Of a DNA stretch of 40,707 nt, positions 29,392-36,645 are shown one piece after another (positions within the stretch are counted from its first letter, which is position 1; every line of letters begins with the position of its first letter). Below the pieces are notes generated by a model that had not been told where the DNA came from, did no database searches, and saw nothing but the letters and a program-made list of their open reading frames with translations. A program made the position numbers and the translations under genes. The stretch lies in the NCBI GenBank assembly GCA_016183615.1, contig JACPEG010000018.1:1-40707 (forward strand). The letters run 5' to 3'. This DNA is from Betaproteobacteria bacterium. Its GTDB lineage: Bacteria > Pseudomonadota > Gammaproteobacteria > Burkholderiales > UBA6910.

Positions 29392-30141
29392 ATGGCTGCC
29401 TATGCCGCTCCACGGGAGCCGGGCCGCGTTCCGGCGGCGGTCCTCGCGGGCGTCGTCCACATTCTGTTCTTCATTTTCCTCACCTTCAGCGTGAGCTGGA
29501 AGACCCGCGCGCCGGAGACCATGGTGGTGGACCTCTGGAGCGCGCCGCCGAGCGCTCCGGTAGCCGCGCCGGCCGCAACGGAGCCGCGCCCCGCGCCGGC
29601 CCGGCCCGTCGAGCCGGAAGTGAAGCCCCAGCCCAGGCCCGAAACTCCCAAGGCCGACATCGAGCTCAAGGAAAAAGAGCGGCTGAAGAAGGAGGAGCAG
29701 AAACGCCAGGAAGCGGAAAAGCGCCGGCTGGACGAGAAAAAGGCCCAGGAAGCGCTGCGCCAGCAGCAGCTGCGGGAAGCCCAGGAGGCGAGTCGCATCG
29801 CCCAGGAGCAGGAGCGGGTGGCGCGGGAAATGCAGGCGCGGCGGGCCGCCGAGCAGTCGCGGGTGGTGGAGGACTACAAGGCGCGCATCAAGGCCAAGAT
29901 CCAGCGCTTCATCGTGCTTCCTCCCGACGTGCCGCCGGCCGCCCAGGCCGAGTTCGATGTGGTGCTGTTGCCGAGCGGGGACGTGCTGGGAGCCAGAATC
30001 AAGCGCAGCAGCAACCACAAGGCTTACGACGACGCGGTGGAGCGCGCCATCTACAAGGCGCAGCCGCTGCCGCTGCCGCCGGACCCGGCGATGTTCCGGG
30101 ATTTTCGTGAGCTGAACCTTCGATTTCGTCCCGCCGAATAG
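29392..30141 (+). CDS. tolA: Cell envelope integrity protein TolA
   Basis: Spans the periplasm between TolQR and Pal/TolB. 249 residues: one membrane helix (about 17-36), a Pro-rich stretch (45-85), a long charged coiled coil rich in Glu, Lys, Arg and Gln (about 88-160), and the C-terminal TolA domain (about 163-249, with YKARIKAKIQRFIVLPPDVP). Shorter than the Escherichia coli protein because the coiled coil is short, as usual in betaproteobacteria. Confidence 0.93.
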   Translation: MAAYAAPREPGRVPAAVLAGVVHILFFIFLTFSVSWKTRAPETMVVDLWSAPPSAPVAAPAATEPRPAPARPVEPEVKPQPRPETPKADIELKEKERLKKEEQKRQEAEKRRLDEKKAQEALRQQQLREAQEASRIAQEQERVAREMQARRAAEQSRVVEDYKARIKAKIQRFIVLPPDVPPAAQAEFDVVLLPSGDVLGARIKRSSNHKAYDDAVERAIYKAQPLPLPPDPAMFRDFRELNLRFRPAE

Positions 30142-30162
30142 TCCGTGCCCACGGGCGGACTG

Positions 30163-30168
30163 TATAAT
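30163..30168 (+). promoter_or_regulatory. Possible -10 element before tolB
   Basis: A perfect TATAAT lies 31 bases before the tolB ATG in the short tolA-tolB gap. No clear -35. It may give a second promoter for tolB-pal-cpoB inside the operon. Confidence 0.35.
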
Positions 30169-30198
30169 TCCAGCTTCGATTCGCGAGAGGTGTGACCC

Positions 30199-31488
30199 AT
30201 GCAGCGGCTGGCCCGTCGCGCGTTGTCTTCCATGTTTCTACTCATGGCCTTCCTTTCCTGGGGCCCGGCGCGCGCGGCGCTCACCATCGAAATCATCGGT
30301 GGCGGTGCCCAGCAGATTCCGGTGGCCATCGTGCCCTTTGCCCAGGAAGCGGGGCTGCCCCAGCAGATCACGCCGGTGGTCGGCGCCGATCTGGCGCGCA
30401 GCGGGCTGTTCCGGCTGGTGGACCCGGCGGGGGCTTCCCTCAGCGAGCCGGCGCAGGTCATCTACGCCGACTGGCGCGGGCGCGGCGCCGATGCCCTGGT
30501 AATCGGCAGCGTGAACCGGCTGGCGGATGGGCGCTTCGAGGTGCGGTTCCGACTCCTCGACGTGGCGAAGCAATCCCAACTGGCCGGCTTTGCCTACACC
30601 GTGACGGCCGGGCAGCTGCGGGTCACCGCGCACCGTATTGCCGACGTGATCTACGAGAAGCTCACCGGCGACCAGGGCGTATTCTCGACCCGCATCGCCT
30701 ATGTCGCGAAGCAGGGCAGCCGCTACGAGCTGCAGGTGGCGGACGCCGACGGCGCCAACGCCCAGACCATCGTCGCCTCCAACGAGCCCATCATTTCGCC
30801 CGCCTGGTCGCCCGATGCCACCCGGCTTGCCTACGTGTCCTTCGAGCACAAGAAGCCCGTGGTGTACGTGCAGTCGCTGCTTACCGGCCAGCGCCATGCC
30901 ATTGCCAACTTCCGCGGCAGCAACAGCGCCCCGGCCTGGTCACCCGATGGCACGCGGCTGGCGGTGGTGCTCACGCTGATGGGCAATTCCCAGATCTATC
31001 TCATCAACGGCGACGGCACCGGGCTCACGCGCCTCACCAACACCAGCGCCATCGACACCGAGCCCTATTTCTCGCCCGACGGGCAATCCATCCTGTTCAC
31101 CTCCGACCGGGGCGGCGGGCCCCAGATCTACCGCATGCCGGTCGCAGGCGGCGCTGCCGAACGGCTCACCTTCGAGGGCACCTACAACGTCTCGCCGCGT
31201 TACAGCCCCGATGGAAAGAGCTTTGTTTTCGTGCAACGCAACGGCGGGCACTTCAACGTGGCGGTGCAGGATCTCGCGACCCGCCAGGTGCAGCTGCTCA
31301 CCGAGAATCCCCTCGACGAATCGCCGAGCTTCGCGCCCAACGGCAGGATGATCCTCTACGCGTCCGAGGTGAGGGGGCGTGGTATATTAGCCGCGGTATC
31401 GAGCGACGGCCGCGTCAAGCAGCGGCTCTCGGCCCAGGCCGGCGATGTCAGGGAACCGGCGTGGGGTCCGCTGGTCAAGAGCCAATAG
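30199..31488 (+). CDS. tolB: Tol-Pal system beta-propeller protein TolB
   Basis: Periplasmic protein that binds Pal. 429 residues: a signal peptide (about 1-27, ending ARA), an N-terminal alpha/beta domain (to about 165) and a six-bladed WD40-like propeller with repeated patterns such as [49 protein letters not shown] and [15 protein letters not shown]. Pal follows after 25 bases. Confidence 0.97.
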   Translation: MQRLARRALSSMFLLMAFLSWGPARAALTIEIIGGGAQQIPVAIVPFAQEAGLPQQITPVVGADLARSGLFRLVDPAGASLSEPAQVIYADWRGRGADALVIGSVNRLADGRFEVRFRLLDVAKQSQLAGFAYTVTAGQLRVTAHRIADVIYEKLTGDQGVFSTRIAYVAKQGSRYELQVADADGANAQTIVASNEPIISPAWSPDATRLAYVSFEHKKPVVYVQSLLTGQRHAIANFRGSNSAPAWSPDGTRLAVVLTLMGNSQIYLINGDGTGLTRLTNTSAIDTEPYFSPDGQSILFTSDRGGGPQIYRMPVAGGAAERLTFEGTYNVSPRYSPDGKSFVFVQRNGGHFNVAVQDLATRQVQLLTENPLDESPSFAPNGRMILYASEVRGRGILAAVSSDGRVKQRLSAQAGDVREPAWGPLVKSQ

Positions 31489-31513
31489 CATCCAGATCAA
31501 AAGGAGTGGAGAG

Positions 31514-32050
31514 ATGAGAAGTATCGCATTAAGCGTGATGCTGGTATCGCTGCTGGCGGCATGTGCCGGCCAGCAGACCAAGGAGCAGGCGGGCGCCGCC
31601 GTGGAAGAGCGCGCCCCCGGGGCCAGGCCGGCGGAGCAGGCGAAACCCGCGGAAACGCGGCCGCTCACGACCCAGCCCGTGGCAGTGAATCCCCTCAAGG
31701 ACCCCGGCAACATCCTGTCCAAGCGCAGCGTCTACTATGATTTCGACAGCTTCGTGATCAAGGACGAGTACAAGGCGATCGTGGAGGTCCATGCCAGGTA
31801 CCTGCGCGATAACCCCAGGGCGAAGGTGCTGCTGCAGGGCAATGCCGACGAGCGTGGCAGCCGCGAGTACAACCTGGCCCTTGGCCAGAAGCGGGCCGAG
31901 AGCGTGAAGAAGGCGATGGAGCTGCTGGGCGTCCAGGACCGGCGCATGGAAGCGGTATCTCTGGGCGAGGAAAAGCCCCGGGCGCTGGGCCATGACGAGC
32001 CCTCATGGGCCGAAAACCGGCGCAGCGACATCGTCTACGACGGGGAGTGA
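31514..32050 (+). CDS. pal: Peptidoglycan-associated lipoprotein Pal
   Basis: Outer-membrane lipoprotein that grips peptidoglycan. 178 residues, lipobox LAAC (Cys17), a Pro/Ala-rich linker, then the OmpA-like domain (about 70-178) with YYDFDSFVIKDEY, LLQGNADERGSREYNLALGQ and NRRSDIVY. AAGGAG precedes the ATG at the right distance. Confidence 0.96.
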   Translation: MRSIALSVMLVSLLAACAGQQTKEQAGAAVEERAPGARPAEQAKPAETRPLTTQPVAVNPLKDPGNILSKRSVYYDFDSFVIKDEYKAIVEVHARYLRDNPRAKVLLQGNADERGSREYNLALGQKRAESVKKAMELLGVQDRRMEAVSLGEEKPRALGHDEPSWAENRRSDIVYDGE

Positions 32051-32055
32051 GCCGG

Positions 32056-32928
32056 ATGCGCAAGGCCCTGCTCGCGCTCTTGCTGGCCGGGGCCTGGAGC
32101 ACCGGCCATGCCGGGCTGTTCGACGACGAGGAGGCGCGTAAGCGCATCGCCGAGCAGCAGGCGCAGATCGGCCAGCTGCAGACCCAGAACCAAGCCCTGC
32201 TCGACCGGGTGGCGAAGCTTGAGGATGCCCTGAAAAACCAGGGGCTGCTCGATCTGCTGAACCGCATCGAGGCGCTGACCGCGGAAATCAGCAGGCTGCG
32301 CGGCGAGATCGAAGTGGTGCAGAACGGCGTGGCCACTGGCGAGAAGCGGCAGAAGGATTTCTACGTGGACCTCGACACGCGGCTGCGGCGACTCGAGCAG
32401 CCTGGCGCGCCTGCACCGGGCGCCGCCGCTCCCGCGCCACCGGCGGCGGCGCAACCGGCGAACCCCGGGCCGGCGTCAGCGGTGCCTTCCGTGCCGGCGC
32501 CGGCGAAGGCCGCGGTGGCCAGCGCGCCGCCGGCAAGTCCTGCGGTGGACCCGGGATCCGAAGGCCGGGCCTATGAAGCGGCCTATAACCAGTTCAAGAT
32601 CGGCAACTACCAGGGCGCCATCGCCGGCTTCCAGAGCTTCCTGGCGGGCCATGCGTCGTCGGTGCTCGCGCCCAATGCCCAGTACTGGATCGGCAACGCC
32701 TACTTCAACCTGCGGGACTACAAGAGCGCCATCGCCAGCCAGCAGAAACTGATCGCCGCCTACCCCGACAGTTCCAAGGTGCCGGACGCGCTGCTCAATA
32801 TCGCCAGCAGCCAGCAGGAACTGAACGATCTGGCCAACGCGAAGAAGACCCTCGAGAACCTGGTCGCGAAATATCCGGTGAGCGACGCCGCGGAGAAGGC
32901 CAGGCGGCGGCTCGCCGCGCTCAAGTGA
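32056..32928 (+). CDS. cpoB: Cell division coordinator CpoB (YbgF)
   Basis: Periplasmic protein linking Tol-Pal work with PBP1B peptidoglycan synthesis. 290 residues: a signal peptide (about 1-19), a coiled coil for trimerisation (about 22-110, ending LRRLEQ), an Ala/Pro-rich linker (about 115-165), and three TPR units (about 168-290, e.g. AYEAAYNQFKIGNYQGAIAG). Its start follows the pal stop by five bases. Confidence 0.93.
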   Translation: MRKALLALLLAGAWSTGHAGLFDDEEARKRIAEQQAQIGQLQTQNQALLDRVAKLEDALKNQGLLDLLNRIEALTAEISRLRGEIEVVQNGVATGEKRQKDFYVDLDTRLRRLEQPGAPAPGAAAPAPPAAAQPANPGPASAVPSVPAPAKAAVASAPPASPAVDPGSEGRAYEAAYNQFKIGNYQGAIAGFQSFLAGHASSVLAPNAQYWIGNAYFNLRDYKSAIASQQKLIAAYPDSSKVPDALLNIASSQQELNDLANAKKTLENLVAKYPVSDAAEKARRRLAALK

Positions 32929-32937
32929 GGGACGCTG

Positions 32938-33678
32938 ATGAAATCCCGTTCATTGCGAGCGGGAGCGCCGGTGCTCTCCCCCGGGGCGGCGCAAAAGCCG
33001 GCAGTGCCGGCTCTCCGCCGCGGCGCCGCCACTCGCGCTGACACGCTGCGGGTAACCGAAATCTTCTTTTCCCTGCAGGGCGAGTCCACCCGCGTCGGCC
33101 TGCCCACGGTGTTCGTGCGGCTCACCGGCTGCCCCCTGCGCTGTGGGTACTGCGACACCGAGTATGCGTTCTATGGCGGCGAGGGCATGTCCATTGCCGC
33201 CATCCTCGACGAAGTCGCCCGCTACTCTCCCCGCTACATCTGCGTGACCGGCGGCGAGCCCCTCGCCCAGAAGGGTTGCCTCGTGCTGCTCAGGCGCCTG
33301 TGCGACGCGGGCTATTCGGTCTCGCTCGAAACCGGCGGCGCCCTCGACGTTTCGCAGGTCGATCCTCGCGTGTCGAAAATCCTCGACATCAAGACTCCCG
33401 GCTCCGGCGAAGCGGGCAGGAACCGCTGGGAGAACCTGGCGTACGTCACCCGAAGCGACGAAATCAAATTCGTGCTGTGCGACGAGGCCGACTACCGCTG
33501 GGCCAAGCAGGTGCTCGCCGAGCGCCGGCTGCACGAAATCTGTCCCGTCCTGTTCTCCCCGGTGCACGGGCGGCTCGCTCCCGAGGCGCTTGCGGAGTGG
33601 ATCCTGCGCGACCGGCTGCCGGTGCGGCTGCAGATCCAGCTCCACAAGATCCTCTGGGGCAACGCCCGCGGGCGCTGA
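32938..33678 (+). CDS. queE: 7-carboxy-7-deazaguanine synthase QueE
   Basis: Radical SAM enzyme of queuosine synthesis: converts 6-carboxytetrahydropterin to 7-carboxy-7-deazaguanine. 246 residues. The cluster motif is Cys65, Cys69 and Cys72 (CPLRCGYC) and the SAM-binding VTGGEPL follows. The first 35 residues are a Pro/Ala/Arg-rich extension before the family core at LRVTEIFFSLQGES; GAGGGA before the ATG at 32938 favours this start all the same. It closes the tol-pal block; queC, often next, is absent here. Confidence 0.94.
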   Translation: MKSRSLRAGAPVLSPGAAQKPAVPALRRGAATRADTLRVTEIFFSLQGESTRVGLPTVFVRLTGCPLRCGYCDTEYAFYGGEGMSIAAILDEVARYSPRYICVTGGEPLAQKGCLVLLRRLCDAGYSVSLETGGALDVSQVDPRVSKILDIKTPGSGEAGRNRWENLAYVTRSDEIKFVLCDEADYRWAKQVLAERRLHEICPVLFSPVHGRLAPEALAEWILRDRLPVRLQIQLHKILWGNARGR

Positions 33679-33701
33679 CTCCCCCGGGGGCCGCAGAACG
33701 G

Positions 33702-33771
33702 GTAGGTTGGGCACTTTGTGCCCAACGAATATCGGCCAGCGTCCGTGTTGGGCACTGCCTGCCCAACCCAC
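33702..33771. repeat. REP-like hairpin doublet, family D (copy 2)
   Basis: GTAGGTTGGGCAC-TTT-GTGCCCAAC and GTTGGGCA-CTGCC-TGCCCAACCCAC, the same two-hairpin plan as at 8129-8202. It lies between the convergent queE and oxygenase genes. Another perfect hairpin, GGGCGGCA/TGCCGCCC (33832-33839 with 33846-33853), follows and may end the oxygenase transcript, although no T run is present. Confidence 0.78.
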
Positions 33772-33887
33772 CGGCTCCCCATGCGGGGCGAGCGGGGAAT
33801 TCGTGGAGCACGGCGCCACGCCCGCGCAGCCGGGCGGCAGTGCAATGCCGCCCGTGGGGCGCGGAGCGGGGGCCGGCGGGTGAGGGT

Positions 33888-34364
33888 TCAGAAGGGGATG
33901 TGATGACCGCAGCCCAGGTCGCGGGTGTCGAGCTTGACGTGGCGCTTGACCAACGTCGGCTTCCCGCTTTTTAGAGACACGGTATCGTGGTACTTGCCGA
34001 CCGCAAACAGTCCGGTCCGACCGCCATCCTGCGTGGTTCTGTAGACCTGAAGGGTCGATATGACGTTCGCTTGTTTCTTGGCATCGTCGTAGTCAACCTT
34101 GTACACGACCGCATTACGCGTCAGCGGGTTGCGGTCGGTATTGTGCTTCGGCAGAAGGTCAAAAAGCTCTTTGAGTTCCTTCTTGCTGTGGTCCAGAAAA
34201 ATCATGTCTTTCTTGACTTCCCAGCTGTACGCGGTCAGCACGTACTCGAAGCCGTCGTCGCACAGGCCGAGAAAGCCGTTAAAATCTTTCTCGTCCATCA
34301 GCATGCAGGACTGATAAATCAGCTCCTCGACATCGACCCGGTTTCCATTCAGTTTTGTGCTCAT
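33888..34364 (-). CDS. Rieske-type ring-hydroxylating oxygenase, small (beta) subunit
   Basis: 158 residues of the SnoaL/NTF2-like fold typical of oxygenase beta subunits: a helical start (VDVEELIYQSCMLMDEKDFN, residues 11-30), then strands such as FEYVLTAYSWEV and VVYKVDYDDA, ending HVKLDTRDLGCGHHIPF. Beta subunits are structural and support the alpha hexamer. GGAGCTGA precedes the start. It lies 68 bases after the alpha subunit on the same strand. Base composition is visibly less GC-rich than the core genes. The closest functional relatives cannot be decided by eye; methanesulfonate-type oxygenases are one candidate. Confidence 0.85.
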   Translation of the reverse strand: MSTKLNGNRVDVEELIYQSCMLMDEKDFNGFLGLCDDGFEYVLTAYSWEVKKDMIFLDHSKKELKELFDLLPKHNTDRNPLTRNAVVYKVDYDDAKKQANVISTLQVYRTTQDGGRTGLFAVGKYHDTVSLKSGKPTLVKRHVKLDTRDLGCGHHIPF

Positions 34365-34432
34365 TTCAGCTCCTTAATATACAGTTGGCGCTGTCCAGGC
34401 CCGGCGGACCGAGCCGGACAATGCGATAGCGC

Positions 34433-35650
34433 TTAAGCTGCGACAGTACGCGCCGCAGGTTTGGCCAGCGGATTGGTGTGGCTGCGGCCCATGCGCTTGT
34501 CCCATTCGCCCAAGTAGTGACGCAGCGCGACTTCGTCCTGACAGCCTGCGTCTTCCTCGCGGGCCGCGATGAAGTACATCGACTCGCTGCCTTTCGCCAT
34601 GGCGATGGTTTGGCCTTCGGAAGCGATCAGGTCTTCGTGAAGGTTGCGTCCCCACGGACTCCAGATCACGGCCGCATCCTTTTGGCGTTGGCGCCGAATT
34701 TCAGGCGTGTCGCTCTTCAGGCCTAATGCGCGGAACTCGTAATACATTTTGGTCGCGGAGATCGGAATATACGTATCGATCCGCAGCACCGAGTTACGCA
34801 GGTTGAGAGTGATGCAGGGGTACAGGTCCACCAGCTTCCAACCGTCCGGCAAATGGGGCCAACCCAGCTTTGAATGACCGCCGCCCTCGTAGGCGTCGTA
34901 TTTGGCTTGCATCGTGCCCACTTGGGCATGCCCGTTGGGAAAGGCCTTGAGCCTGCGGGTCCAGTAGCCTGATTTGGGATCGAGCATCCCGGTGATCCGG
35001 TTATGGTAGTGCAGGTAGTCGTGGTAGAACTCGCTGTTGGTGTCGTGAATCAGCTTCCAATTGGTGTTGAGCGTGGCCTGGTAGTACCAGAACGTCTCCA
35101 GGGGCTCCGACTCCAACTCCGGCAGCATGTAGTCCAGCGCGCCGGCGACGTAGTCTTTAAGCGGACCGCAATTGTCATCCAGGTTGACCCACACGAAGCC
35201 ACCGAAGGCCGTTTCGGTACGCACTTCCCTGAGGGCCACATCGTTCTTGCACAGGCGGTCCTGGTAACCTTCCTTTTCGCGTGGAATGTCCACGCATTCG
35301 CCTTTGCCGTTGAAGGCCCATTGGTGAAAAATGCACACCAGATTCTTGGAATTTCCTGAAGGCTCGTAAACCAGCAGGTTGCCGCGGTGCGGACACATGT
35401 TGATGAAAGTGCGGATTTTCATGTCCTCCCCGCGCACGATGACAAGCTTGGTGCCGCCGGGATGGTCATAGGTCCGAAAGTCGTAAGGATTGGGCAGCTC
35501 GCTTTCATGCGATGCGAGGAGCCATGTTTTCTTGAAGATCTTTTCCTTCTCCTCCTCAAAAATTTCGGGATCCGAATAGATGACCGGATCCGAGTAGTGG
35601 GTTGAGGGCAGTTTCGGCTTTTGCGTCCATTGCGTGCTGTTGCGAGACAT
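34433..35650 (-). CDS. Rieske-type ring-hydroxylating oxygenase, large (alpha) subunit
   Basis: 405 residues. The Rieske [2Fe-2S] motif is CPH (Cys86, His88) and CIFH (Cys106, His109), with 17 residues between. The mononuclear iron region reads NWKLIHDTNSEFYHDYLHYH (197-216): the expected bridging Asp two residues before the Tyr-His pair is Glu207, and the second histidine is at +4 or +6 from His210, not the usual +5. The third ligand is probably the Asp in LHEDLIASEGQ. The ATG at 35650 has a strong GGAGGA ribosome site; 50 in-frame codons upstream are promoter DNA. No ferredoxin or reductase lies beside it. The N-terminal pattern (STHYSDPVIYSDPEIFEEE) suggests a non-classical substrate group; substrate unknown. 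Confidence 0.9.
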   Translation of the reverse strand: MSRNSTQWTQKPKLPSTHYSDPVIYSDPEIFEEEKEKIFKKTWLLASHESELPNPYDFRTYDHPGGTKLVIVRGEDMKIRTFINMCPHRGNLLVYEPSGNSKNLVCIFHQWAFNGKGECVDIPREKEGYQDRLCKNDVALREVRTETAFGGFVWVNLDDNCGPLKDYVAGALDYMLPELESEPLETFWYYQATLNTNWKLIHDTNSEFYHDYLHYHNRITGMLDPKSGYWTRRLKAFPNGHAQVGTMQAKYDAYEGGGHSKLGWPHLPDGWKLVDLYPCITLNLRNSVLRIDTYIPISATKMYYEFRALGLKSDTPEIRRQRQKDAAVIWSPWGRNLHEDLIASEGQTIAMAKGSESMYFIAAREEDAGCQDEVALRHYLGEWDKRMGRSHTNPLAKPAARTVAA

Positions 35651-35684
35651 AGGTTTTCCTCCGCGAGAATGATTCCCATTAAGA

Positions 35685-35701
35685 CCACATCGATGATGTG
35701 G
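35685..35701. promoter_or_regulatory. Perfect inverted repeat in the oxygenase leader
   Basis: CCACATC-GAT-GATGTGG, seven-base arms with a three-base centre, located between the predicted start point (about 35705) and the alpha ATG. It could be an operator or a small leader hairpin. Confidence 0.5.
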
Positions 35702-35715
35702 ATATTGGCTGACTC

Positions 35716-35731
35716 TGCATAATCCATACCA
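35716..35731 (-). promoter_or_regulatory. Candidate sigma-54 promoter of the oxygenase operon
   Basis: On the minus strand: TGGTAT-GGATT-ATGCA, with GG at 35729-35730 and GC at 35717-35718 at the required twelve-base step. The TGG and TGCA cores match; the CAC of the -24 box is TAT. Start point near 35705, leader about 55 bases. Direct repeats TTGAT-N4-TTGAT (35757-35770) and the palindrome GTTTCTGCCAGAAAC (35810-35824) lie upstream where an activator might bind. Confidence 0.6.
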
Positions 35732-35824
35732 GCCATGGGGAGATCGACTCAACCATTTGATCTGATTGATTTCAGACAAATACCTTAGAAAATTCATCAA
35801 GTTCTAATTGTTTCTGCCAGAAAC

Positions 35825-36260
35825 GAAGAAGGAAACGCGGCGGCGATGGAACTCGTCCATAAATCACTCCCTACCAGGGTGGACGGATTGGCAGGGCTCT
35901 CGAACGGGGACGAAGCGGGAATGCCGGGGACCAGAGGCCTCGGACGTGCGGAGGCGAGGGGGTGCCGCGGTGGGCATATCACCGGAACGGGAACGCTCGA
36001 AAGGCGCTTCAACCCCGGAAAGCGGTGTTTCGCTTATTCCTGCATAATTTGTTTTTATTGTTGCGGCCGTTCGCGATTGGACATAATCGCTTCGGACTCA
36101 AGGTTTTTCGCTGGCATCACAACACAATAGCCTGCCCCGCGCCGGCGCGACTAGCGCGGTGCAGGCCAGGTACAACGAGGAGAAAGTCAGCGGAATTCGA
36201 GGGAGGGACTGCCTGTCATCAGGCAAGGGCCGCGCAGCTTTCCGCCATGGAAACTGCCGG
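35825..36260. other. Gap without a recognised gene
   Basis: Both strands carry short open frames here, but none has a ribosome site or recognisable protein pattern. Visible structure: a symmetric GCGATT-N6-AATCGC (36073-36090), an AT-rich patch at 36040-36060, and a strong hairpin CCTGC-C-CCGCGC with GCGCGG-T-GCAGG (36131-36165) without a T run. A plus-strand promoter can be drawn as TTGCGG, 17 bases, TAATCG (36061-36089), so a small RNA is possible but unproven. Confidence 0.3.
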
Positions 36261-36262
36261 CA

Positions 36263-36300
36263 CCAAAAGAAGAACACGCCCCAGGGGGGCGCGTTCTTTA
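36263..36300 (-). terminator. Terminator of the small cysteine-rich gene
   Basis: On the minus strand AAGAACGCGCCCC, a three-base loop, and GGGGCGTGTTCTT, then CTTTT. One mismatch in a 13-base stem. It begins about 20 bases after the stop at 36319. Confidence 0.85.
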
Positions 36301-36318
36301 TCAATCGGTGCGATGCTT

Positions 36319-36510
36319 CTAGCGGGGTTCGCGCAGTGGTCCCTCCGACCAGTGACAATCGGCGCAATGCCATTTGCCCGGACATTTTCCTTGCTTACGG
36401 GCAAGGCAGGTGTCGGTTTCCATTTTTCCCAGTCGACGCGACAGGGTCGCCGCATCAAAGGCCGGAACCAGGGGCGTGGCCCATCCCACGATCCTGCTCA
36501 GGGTATTCAT
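36319..36510 (-). CDS. Small cysteine-rich protein of unknown function, FNR-type promoter
   Basis: 63 residues. An amphipathic N-terminal half (MNTLSRIVGWATPLVPAFDA and on) is followed by four cysteines in the pattern C-x7-C-x5-C-x2-C, ending KWHCADCHWSEGP. CADCH fits CxxCH, but there is no signal peptide, so metal binding in the cytoplasm is more likely than covalent haem. AAGGAAA lies at a good distance before the ATG. A -10 TATGAT at 36549-36554, a perfect FNR-type box at -41.5 and a terminator at 36263-36300 enclose it as a complete one-gene unit. I do not recognise the family; role is open. Confidence 0.75.
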   Translation of the reverse strand: MNTLSRIVGWATPLVPAFDAATLSRRLGKMETDTCLARKQGKCPGKWHCADCHWSEGPLREPR

Positions 36511-36548
36511 GGCATTTCCTTCCGTTGGTTAACGCAAATATCAGAAAA

Positions 36549-36590
36549 ATCATACCCGCGCGACCGGCCGGCCTCGTTGATCTGGATCAA
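36549..36590 (-). promoter_or_regulatory. Class II FNR/ANR-type promoter
   Basis: TTGAT-CTGG-ATCAA (36577-36590) is a perfect FNR-family box, centre 36583.5. On the minus strand -10 TATGAT spans 36549-36554, giving a start point near 36542; the box centre is then at exactly -41.5, the class II activator position. The leader to the ATG at 36510 would be 32 bases with a ribosome site. On the plus strand no -10 fits at the mirrored position for the MFS gene. Confidence 0.78.
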
Positions 36591-36645
36591 AAAACACCGT
36601 CCCTACCGGTCCCGCGGAGCGGGAACGCGCCGCCCCGGAGAGCGC

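Noticed and set aside
35757..35770. TTGAT-N4-TTGAT upstream of the oxygenase as an FNR box.
   Set aside because: The half-sites are direct, not inverted, so it lacks the FNR symmetry; kept only as a possible activator site.
35846..36130. A 94-codon plus-strand frame between the oxygenase and the small Cys-rich gene.
   Set aside because: No ribosome site, Gly/Arg-rich composition, and no protein-like pattern; treated as non-coding.
36331..36380. CADCH in the small protein as a c-type haem site.
   Set aside because: No signal peptide or membrane helix to take the protein to the periplasm, where haem c is attached.
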